Origin: JAFGIN01 sp050301235
Lineage (GTDB): Bacteria > Fibrobacterota > Chitinivibrionia > Chitinivibrionales > Chitinispirillaceae
DNA: 64,000 nt
Assembly (NCBI GenBank): GCA_050301235.1
Contig: JBNKZD010000243.1
Span: 14,208-78,207 of the forward strand
Direction: 5' to 3'
Each line of letters opens with the position of its first letter. The first letter of the stretch is position 1. The notes beneath the pieces are model-generated. The model searched no databases. It saw only the letters and a program-made list of their open reading frames with translations, and was not told where the DNA came from. The translations under genes and the position numbers were made by a program. Positions 24,678 through 33,500 of the stretch are shown here, piece by piece.

Positions 24678-27600
24678 TTATTTATCTGCAATAACAACCT
24701 TAACACCTGCACTTGAACCACTCTTTTGCATACTGTACATCATTTCAGCCCGGGCGGGCGGATGCGAAAACTCTCCTTCGGTCGTGGCTTTCATTCTGAA
24801 ATAAAAATCGTAAGTCCCGGCGCTCATACTTTCAAAGTAATAGCTGACCTGATCATCAAGAAATGCCTGATAATCCCCCTCACTGGTAGTTGCATTAGTA
24901 GGTCTGGCATCACTCCCCGAAGTCTCAAGATTCGGATTCATCGGCTCGAGTCCTGCGGCAATCGGAGACGAAACAGCTACAAACAATCTATTCTCGGGAT
25001 TGCGCACCTGAAGATGCTCCTCCACAATATCTCCCGGCGCAAGTTTAACAACACTTCCACCTTTGTCAAACGTCACTTTTTCAGGTGCCTGATCTTTTTT
25101 TAAGATAATGAACTCGCGTTTTACTACAAATCCATTCTGCCGGGGTCCTGCTGCATACCCTGGCTCTTCCGGAAGATACAACTGATTCATCCGTACCCAG
25201 AAAGAATCTGTTTTGCCTGATTTAAATTTTAAAACGCCGGCATCATCAGTATACCAGTATTTCGATGCAAGTCCCTTTTTCGCGTCAATCGAAAGAACCT
25301 CCGTTCCGGCATCTGTGCTCAGTGTAAAGTCCGCTTTCTGATTTTTCTTCTCCATAATGTAGTCATGAATCGCAAATAGTGCCTGACTGTTCGCCTGGGT
25401 ACTACCCCAGTCTCCGTCCTTTCCCAATCGCACCAGTTCATCAACAATTGCCGGTAGTTTTGGTGAAAGCTTTTCCTGTTGAGAAAGTGCACTTACAACT
25501 GACGCCAATGAAGAGATCTCATTGACATGCACTCTCTCCCCAATTCTGAAATTTCTTTCCTGTAATCCTGCAAACACTTCCTTACCGTTTTCCTTCTTGT
25601 AAACTGCCTGATTCCATACAAGTTTCTCGATAGATTTTATCTCTTTGGAAAAAAGTTCCCTGTTGGTCGAAAGTGCACACATGATCTTTGCCTGTGACTG
25701 CGCATCGGCCTCTTGTGCAGCAAGTGCGACCTCCCGTGCATAAGCAATGTCGGTAACTCCGGCTTTCATCAGGGAATAGAGTGATACTGCGCGTTCGTAT
25801 TCCCTATATCCGTCAAGAAACCCACTATAATCTGTTCGTAGTGATTTTTTAAGAGCATCTATGGTTTTTGTGTACATGGTTTCATCAAACGGATAATTAC
25901 TTTTATAGAGTTCATTCGCTCGTTTGACTTCAGATAAGAATTCAAGTACATATGCAGATAGATAAACATACGGTCTTGACCCAGGCCAGTACCCGTAAAG
26001 CCCGTCACTGCTCTGAACTTTCTGGAGGTATTCCATTGTCTGCTGAATTCTAAATTGCAGTTTTGGATCCGGAGATTCAAGACCGAACCGGTTCCATATC
26101 TCCCTGTATGCCAGTGACGGATACGATTGTGATACTCTCTGTTCTGTACAGCCATAAGGATAACTGATCAGTGCATTCATTCCTGAAATTGCTTTGAGCA
26201 GATACACCTGATCACTTACCATGATATTTCTTACAAGCGCATTGTTACGTGCTTTTAGTGGCAGTTTCTTCCATGTGAACTCTTTCCCGTTTGCAATACT
26301 TGAGAATGTTGTTGTTTCGGTAAACTCTCTGTCAAGATGCAATGGCACCTTTACCGAAAATGCATCACCGGTACTGTCTGCACTTCTGATTACCGAAACC
26401 CCAACGGTAACAGAATCCCGTGAAAGGTGCCCCTGCTTATCAAAACCCGGTGCTGGAACTATCATTTCAGCGTACACCTGTCGGGGATTTGTTTTTGACA
26501 ATTCACATGCGCCCTGTGCTTTGGAAGTGATTGTTAACCCATCAGCCACGATTTTGAATTTCCCCGCACCATTTTCACCCTCAACAATACGGGCGATTCC
26601 ACCCGCTTTCAGCTTATCCCCGATTCTTACAAATCGTGGCAACGCAGGCTGAACGAGCACCGGTAAACGGACAGCAATCATTGAAGATGATGTTCCGAAA
26701 CGGTCCGGTCCACTCACCGCTACAGCCCGAACTGCAAAATTGGTAAGATCATCAGACATCCGAATCTTTACAACAGCCTTACCGCTTTTATCTACCTGAA
26801 TCGAAGGATTCCAATAGGGAACTGTTTTGAAATTTTTTCTGACCGTTACCATCCCAAACGGATTACTCTCCTCACTCTCTTCACCATCACCACCCGGAGT
26901 TTCAGGCGACTGAAGATTACCCAGTGCCATATTTCTGCTGTCCCGGATAGATATGCGTGATAATACCCGCTCAATAAATGGTGTCAGGGGTTTAATCGGC
27001 TGGTCTTTTTTGAGAGCGAGAACAGCTTCATCAACCAGCCATAATGCAACCTCACCTGCAGAAGGTTTCCCTTCAAAATCCGTGAGCGTGACGGTCATTT
27101 CCATTTCTGCACCCGGACGTACCGTTTTGGGGTGTTCGAGATTGACATTGAGCGTATATGCAGTGGGCTTTACGGTTAACCATGTTGTATTTGCAATGGT
27201 TTCAGGTTTTCCCGGATCAACAACAACCCCATCTGGAGTGATTCTGCGATCATCGATTCGCGACCGCATCAGAAGAAAGCTAACCGGAACTCTTGGCGTC
27301 ATTTCAGGAGTTATCCCAAGTGAAAACTCAGCCTGTCCGCTGGTGATCTGTACCCATTCGTACCTTAAATTGTTATCAGGAAGCTCAACCACAGCAAGTG
27401 CCATTGCCTTTTGATAGGGACTCTTGAGAATAACTTTTGCAGTCTGTCCGGCCTGATACTCTTTTTTATCGGTTGTAGTTTCAAAAACAAAATTCTCGGC
27501 TTTTTTCCAGGTCATCTGCTGGTCACCCCCCAGGAACAGATCTGCTTTGACAGTCTGCAATCTTCCCAGACGATCCTTTGATGACATTTCGATTATATAC

Positions 27601-30500
27601 ACACCGCTCTGCAGGTCTTTGAAATCTATTGAGACTGGGGCTGATCCGGTAGTACAGGTTTTTTCTGCAACAACATCGACATTTTCATTAGTGATATATT
27701 TCGGTTTTCCCCTTGAAAAGTCCGTTTCTGCAAGATACGATATCCATGACATTTTTTTCAGGGTAACAGCAACCTTCTGTCCTTTAATTAATTTCCCATT
27801 TACATCCAGAGCGATGATCTGTGGCGCTATTGTAGTACCACGTGTGATATAACGGTCAATCTTCATTCCAAGAACAAACGGGGGGAGAGTCACCACCGTA
27901 TGATAATTTGAAACCGATTGTTCATCAGCATCAGTGACTGTCGCTTCTACTATATACTTTCGAGGATTACCGTTTGTCGCAGTTTGCGGATTGACAGTAA
28001 TACTTGCACTGCCATCATCACTGGTAGTTCCCGACTCCTCCTGAACCCCCTGTTCCCGTTCTGCATCCACAGCGCCATACCGGTTATCAGATGACAAAAT
28101 ATACCCTTTGACATTTTCAGGCTGGTGGTAATAAGGATAGGAGGTCACTTTCCACGACACATTCTGATTCGCAACACTTCCGCCGGCATAATATGAAGAT
28201 ATCAAATTGATTGTCAGTGGCTGATCGTTTGGTGCTTTCTCAGGTCCATTCAATTTCACTTCAAAACGTGGTATTCTGTATGCTTCCATGCTGAATTCAG
28301 TCGATGCGATCTCCTGCTGCCCGCCCGATGCTGTATTGCAGAGAAGAATAACCCGATAGTCCCCTGTTGGAAGATCATTTTCAAGAAATTTATGATCAAA
28401 GCTATATACAGATGATAACTTTACCACGTAATCATACTGGGCACCTGATGGTGTCATGATTCGTAATGTATAATCCTTCTCACGGGGATACTCAATTTTT
28501 CCCTGATAGATATCACGGATATACCCTTTAATGTAAACAGCCTCTTCAGGGCGGTACAGTGGACGTTCGGTTCGTATATACGCCCGTAATGAGCGATCTG
28601 TTGAATCGGCATATTGGCGGTTCACTACCCACTGAAGCCATTCGGAACTCTGATACCAGTGATTATTTGTAAATGTCAGCGGGGATTCCGGACCGTGTGT
28701 ATCCAGTACCAGAATGTCATCAGCTTTTTTAACGATGACTCTTTTTATCACTGCACTTTTATACTCTTTTTCATACGATGACGGTATATCAAACTGAAAG
28801 AAACCGTTATTATCGGTTGTACCTTTAATGAGCGGTACAAAATCTTTTTTGTTAAGTGCTTCGACAGTTATTTCGGCATCAGGAATCATTTTCCCGCTTG
28901 AGTAACTACTGACACAAAATAAAACGCCATGCCGTGCTTCAACAGTACTTAAACAAAGATCAGTTGAGGTAATCCGTACAAATGCGCGCTCATCGGAACC
29001 ATCCAGTTTTCTGTATCCAACAAGGAATGTACCGGGTTTATCACCATTGAACGAACTTAGTGCGGGTTTCAGATCGATACTATTGAATTTTGTGAGATTC
29101 ATTTTTTTACAATCAAGAACCGCTGAGTAATGCGGACTGCCAAGCATTCTGATATGTGTGGCAACATCATACGGTGATAATGAATATTTAATTGAAGAAT
29201 CTGTTGCCGGTTCCTCACCGGGGCCGGGTGGCAATTTTGATTCGTTGATTACAACCGGAGTTCGTGGAAAAGGCCAGAACGCCTTATTTAGCGGATCTAT
29301 TTTATAAATTCTTAAATCGATATTGTTGACACCACTTATCTGCATGGGAAAATGCTGCGGTCCAAACCTTTCGACGATTCCAAATCCACGCTGCCAGCGG
29401 ATATATGATTTTTCCTGCGGAGTAAAGAAATAAAAAACACAGGGTTTTTTAAGCATCAGCATACGTCCGGCATTATCTTTCATTGCTATCGGCATCAGAG
29501 AGATCTGATACAACTGTTCGGGTACCACTTTAGGAGTAATGATTAATCGTTTCCCTTCACAGCGCCAATCAACCGTTTCCGGTACCGGAGAAAAGTTCAG
29601 AAAATTTTTGATAACGGACAGATTAAGGTCTGCAGGTGAACTTGTAAAATCGATAATGATGGAACTGTTGGATGACATGCGGATTGCCTGTCGCTGCGTA
29701 TAGGTCACCCCGGAAGGATTGATCGTATATTGCTGCTGATAAGTACCTGCACGTTCTATTGTAAACTCTGCCCTGGTATCGAATGTATAGATTCTCTGTG
29801 CATCTGCGAGATCCGGATTGTCTGCAAGACGCAATATGGCACGAAGTTTCAAACCGTAGCCGACCGGTGTATTAAAAATGAACCAATAGGTGTTGGACGA
29901 CCCTGAGTTCTCCATTTTTTTAATTTTAAAATCTCCGCGGCTCATCACCTTACACCCTTTACGGTCAATCCCGGGAAGCGGACATGTCTCAAATGTAATT
30001 AATTTTGTAAGGAGCTCTTTATCGATATTTTGCTTAAATGTCAACCCTATTTTAGTAATTGGCTCCAGATCAGTACTGCCCGGTGATGGGTATACTTCCT
30101 GAGGAGTTACCAGCAGTGTTATCAGTTCTCGGGTGATATTACCAGTGGAAATTTTGTAATTTTTAAGTGGTTCCCAGGGAATGGTCGGACGGAACTCAAT
30201 AGTTCGGGAATCTATCCAGCGATATTCCCCCGGATGTTCCGGACGCATGGTAACATACGGTGTTGGATCATCTAAAGGTCCCGCACCATTTTTCTGTACA
30301 TCACTATCAAAAAATATCGTGATTGGATCATACTCTCTGAGAAACAGCGTTGGCAGAATACGCACTTCACTTCTGGTATTCTTTGCCAGTTGATTTCTGT
30401 CAGCAGGTTTGTATTCATACGGTGCAGCATGAATCAACTCTGTAAGAATCAATAGTAATAAAATGCCTGAATTTCTTAAAATACTGTCAGATCTTCCCAT
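24678..30500 (-). CDS. Bacterial alpha-2-macroglobulin with intact thioester
   Basis: The protein is about 1940 residues from the ATG at 30498-30500, with GAGGAA just upstream overlapping the previous gene's stop. A longer in-frame extension to 30788 is an artefact of the neighbouring acidic tail. An N-terminal signal peptide (SGILLLLILTELIHAAP) has no lipobox, so the protein is exported as a soluble or envelope-associated form. MG2 (RTERPLYRPEEAVYIKGYIRD), the MG7-like region (GEVALWLVDEAVLAL) and the complement-like thioester CTEQ with its cysteine at about residue 1451 are present. It traps attacking proteases covalently to protect the envelope. It sits between a giant secreted protein and pbpC in one operon. 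Confidence 0.93.
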   Translation of the reverse strand: MGRSDSILRNSGILLLLILTELIHAAPYEYKPADRNQLAKNTRSEVRILPTLFLREYDPITIFFDSDVQKNGAGPLDDPTPYVTMRPEHPGEYRWIDSRTIEFRPTIPWEPLKNYKISTGNITRELITLLVTPQEVYPSPGSTDLEPITKIGLTFKQNIDKELLTKLITFETCPLPGIDRKGCKVMSRGDFKIKKMENSGSSNTYWFIFNTPVGYGLKLRAILRLADNPDLADAQRIYTFDTRAEFTIERAGTYQQQYTINPSGVTYTQRQAIRMSSNSSIIIDFTSSPADLNLSVIKNFLNFSPVPETVDWRCEGKRLIITPKVVPEQLYQISLMPIAMKDNAGRMLMLKKPCVFYFFTPQEKSYIRWQRGFGIVERFGPQHFPMQISGVNNIDLRIYKIDPLNKAFWPFPRTPVVINESKLPPGPGEEPATDSSIKYSLSPYDVATHIRMLGSPHYSAVLDCKKMNLTKFNSIDLKPALSSFNGDKPGTFLVGYRKLDGSDERAFVRITSTDLCLSTVEARHGVLFCVSSYSSGKMIPDAEITVEALNKKDFVPLIKGTTDNNGFFQFDIPSSYEKEYKSAVIKRVIVKKADDILVLDTHGPESPLTFTNNHWYQSSEWLQWVVNRQYADSTDRSLRAYIRTERPLYRPEEAVYIKGYIRDIYQGKIEYPREKDYTLRIMTPSGAQYDYVVKLSSVYSFDHKFLENDLPTGDYRVILLCNTASGGQQEIASTEFSMEAYRIPRFEVKLNGPEKAPNDQPLTINLISSYYAGGSVANQNVSWKVTSYPYYHQPENVKGYILSSDNRYGAVDAEREQGVQEESGTTSDDGSASITVNPQTATNGNPRKYIVEATVTDADEQSVSNYHTVVTLPPFVLGMKIDRYITRGTTIAPQIIALDVNGKLIKGQKVAVTLKKMSWISYLAETDFSRGKPKYITNENVDVVAEKTCTTGSAPVSIDFKDLQSGVYIIEMSSKDRLGRLQTVKADLFLGGDQQMTWKKAENFVFETTTDKKEYQAGQTAKVILKSPYQKAMALAVVELPDNNLRYEWVQITSGQAEFSLGITPEMTPRVPVSFLLMRSRIDDRRITPDGVVVDPGKPETIANTTWLTVKPTAYTLNVNLEHPKTVRPGAEMEMTVTLTDFEGKPSAGEVALWLVDEAVLALKKDQPIKPLTPFIERVLSRISIRDSRNMALGNLQSPETPGGDGEESEESNPFGMVTVRKNFKTVPYWNPSIQVDKSGKAVVKIRMSDDLTNFAVRAVAVSGPDRFGTSSSMIAVRLPVLVQPALPRFVRIGDKLKAGGIARIVEGENGAGKFKIVADGLTITSKAQGACELSKTNPRQVYAEMIVPAPGFDKQGHLSRDSVTVGVSVIRSADSTGDAFSVKVPLHLDREFTETTTFSSIANGKEFTWKKLPLKARNNALVRNIMVSDQVYLLKAISGMNALISYPYGCTEQRVSQSYPSLAYREIWNRFGLESPDPKLQFRIQQTMEYLQKVQSSDGLYGYWPGSRPYVYLSAYVLEFLSEVKRANELYKSNYPFDETMYTKTIDALKKSLRTDYSGFLDGYREYERAVSLYSLMKAGVTDIAYAREVALAAQEADAQSQAKIMCALSTNRELFSKEIKSIEKLVWNQAVYKKENGKEVFAGLQERNFRIGERVHVNEISSLASVVSALSQQEKLSPKLPAIVDELVRLGKDGDWGSTQANSQALFAIHDYIMEKKNQKADFTLSTDAGTEVLSIDAKKGLASKYWYTDDAGVLKFKSGKTDSFWVRMNQLYLPEEPGYAAGPRQNGFVVKREFIILKKDQAPEKVTFDKGGSVVKLAPGDIVEEHLQVRNPENRLFVAVSSPIAAGLEPMNPNLETSGSDARPTNATTSEGDYQAFLDDQVSYYFESMSAGTYDFYFRMKATTEGEFSHPPARAEMMYSMQKSGSSAGVKVVIADK

Positions 30501-30501
30501 A

Positions 30502-33500
30502 TTATTCCTCTTCATTATAATTATCCTCATCTGTCGTTTCCCCATTATCTTCATTGTCCCCGCCGCTTTCACCGGACTCATCATAGTTTTCATCCGGTTC
30601 AGATTCCTCCTGATACTGCTCCTGATCACCGGAATCCTCCGAATACTCACTATCCCGGTCCTCATCATTGTCACTTTCGGATGAATAATAATTACTTTGC
30701 GAATTATAGTCGTAATCGCTCCATTGTATCTGCGGTGCGGTGTAACCAGCCTGCAGTTCGCCGGTGGGGCGATCACCTTCCGCACCATTTATTATCCATT
30801 TTACAAGGTATTCAGGAGGTTCATTAGGAGGAGCATCCTGACCGAACAGATAAGTGGTCATTTCGGTTCCTTCAGAAACCGATGGTACTCTGAACCAGAG
30901 GTAATATATTCCAGGTGATAATGAAATGTAATGTTGTTTTCCGGCGGTAACCGTTGAAAGTTTACTGTCAAGTATCTTTGATTCGATTGTTTCATTCTTC
31001 ATTGCGATACCTATACCATACATGCTCTTATTGGTTATAGTAAATTTAACCATTTTACTTTCACCGGGACCGATAAATGCGGTAAATGGTTTCTTTTCTG
31101 ATAATAATGGAATATCCTTGAATGCCGCGGTGAACTCAACACCATCAAGAGCCATGCCTCCCAGTCCTTTAATCCCAAGGTAATATATCCCTGAAGAAAG
31201 CGGGAGATCCCAGTCGAACTCATCCCAGGCATCCTGATAATAAACTGGAGTCTTTTCTTTCATCAACAATACAGATAAGGCCGTTTGAGCAAAGAAATAT
31301 GCATGTGTCGTATCCTTACTATTAATTTTAAACCAGTTAATACCATCATGGAGAGCCACCTTGACAGCAGAGTTTATTTCAAACGGTTTCTCAGGCTTGC
31401 CCTCTGATTCCCACTGACACAGGAGTTGCTCTGCACCTGAATCCCCAGTCGTACATAAACCAACTTTACCCCAACCGCTTTCGGACTCTACAATCAGTCG
31501 CCCCGAAACATTCTCTACAGTTGAGCCATTTTTCAGAGAGCCCCGCAATTTTCCTTCACTATCAATCCACCTGACATCAAGAACTGATCCACCCCAGTAC
31601 AACCGTTGTTTTCCCTTTTGAACTCCTGCAATCGGCAGTATTGTTTTACCGGAAATAAATTGGCGGCAAATCGATGATCCCGATTGTAATCCATCGTATT
31701 CCCGGCTATAACACTTGTTCAGAAATATATCTGCTTTCAATACATTATTTTTATTGTTCCTGAAAAGGTACACTCTTCCACCGTTACATAATATTGATAC
31801 ATTCTTTATACTGCTCCCTGACAATATACACTCTCTGCTGTCTTTGATCGATCGGTAGATAATCCCGCAGCCCGGGGGAAGAACTATTTGCAGAGTGCGT
31901 GCTGAAGTGTCCGGAAATTGGTAGGTAATTGCTTCCTCCTGGTTATTATTCCACATTAAGTAGCTTTCCGGTAAAATTCCACCGTCTTTTATAAAATAAT
32001 GAGCAGTATTTATTGTTGCAAATGCTTCATCAGAACCGGATGCATTCCACAAAGTAACCTTCCGTGGATCTTCTGGTAAACAAACAACAGCGCAATAATT
32101 GTCATCAAAAGATTGTCCGTTTCTCACTGCCTGTCCATTATGATTCCAGATGATATTCTTACCATCTGTTGAAATAATTCCGGCGAGTGGCTGACCCGGG
32201 TTCATGGCAATTGAGATTATTGTCAGAACATCCTTTTTATTTTCTATATCATAGGTTCTTACTTTTGATCGGTACATCTGTACAGAAACAGGTCCTTTAT
32301 CACGGAGTATGACAGGTGCAAGTTTGATCTTCTGATTGCCCTGTTTCCCGAATACTACCTCAACAAACAGCTTTGAACTGTTTACAGAAACAAACTGTCC
32401 CCGTTCCTCGAAGAAACCTTTTTTTGGGGCATCGGTCGATGTTACCCTTGAGATAAATCCATTATCCGATTCAACAGCGTAATGAGCTGGTCCTTTACCT
32501 TCCATACTTACACAAAAATAGGCGGTAAAACCATTGTTGTCGTCAGCACGAAAATTACTCCCCCGAATCATCTCATCGATAGTTACCTGCTTTGAAGTAA
32601 TGAGACTGGCGCTTATCCGGACATTCTCGTTAATATGATCTTCAGACCATATTTTTAACCGATACTCCTGACCTTTAATTAAAGGAACCGATAATTTAAA
32701 TTTTTCAGAATGATATTCTCCGACCGGTACCCACCCTTTATCTGCCTGACGTTCGACAATGCCAGCAACTCTGGATTGGCCCTCAATATCATTAGTAAAC
32801 ACATCGAACTGATCGATTGAACCCAATGGCAGTACAACAACTTTACCTCTCATATCAATAGTACCGGAGTAATGGTTATTTTTGTCAAATTGTATCAGAG
32901 GAAAAGCAGTATCAGCAACAGCTTTCATGAAAACTTCAGTTCCCGAAAACGATGTTTCCTCAGAAATGATTTTTAAAAAATATCGCCCGGTATCAAGTAT
33001 TTTTGAAATGGAGAAATTCCAGTCCAGAAATCCATCATCATTTTGAGCTACCACCGTTTTTGCGTTTTCTGCCAGAAGTTTCGCCGAAACATCCATCATA
33101 CCCTGACTGAAAAATTCATAAACGCCCTTCTTATCAACCTGCACCCGAATCAGCTTCTCTTTTTCAACAGTATAATGACACCCGGGAACAAGATCTCTTG
33201 TCTGGATACTTAACTGATAACTTATATGATTGCGCAACTTTTTCGGGGCAACCCTGATCTGGTAGCTCCCCGATGGAATCCTCATTGACTTCTTGCCACT
33301 CCATGAAACGATTTCCGTTTTGGAGCCTTTTTTTCGCATAACAGCACTAAATTCGGGAGAGACTATCAGTGATGCATCAATTGTAGCTGGAATCGAACAC
33401 TCAAACAGTACCGGAATCGAATCATTTTTGCTTTTCTGCTCCCATTTAGCGGTGAGGGGTTCATTTAGTTTTATAGCGTGCGGTCCCTTCCCTTTGAGTG

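Noticed and set aside
30501..30788. N-terminal extension of the macroglobulin frame by 96 residues
   Set aside because: It overlaps the coding end of the giant protein, is rich in Ile and Arg as the other-frame shadow of an acidic tail, and a good ribosome site with signal peptide exists at 30500.
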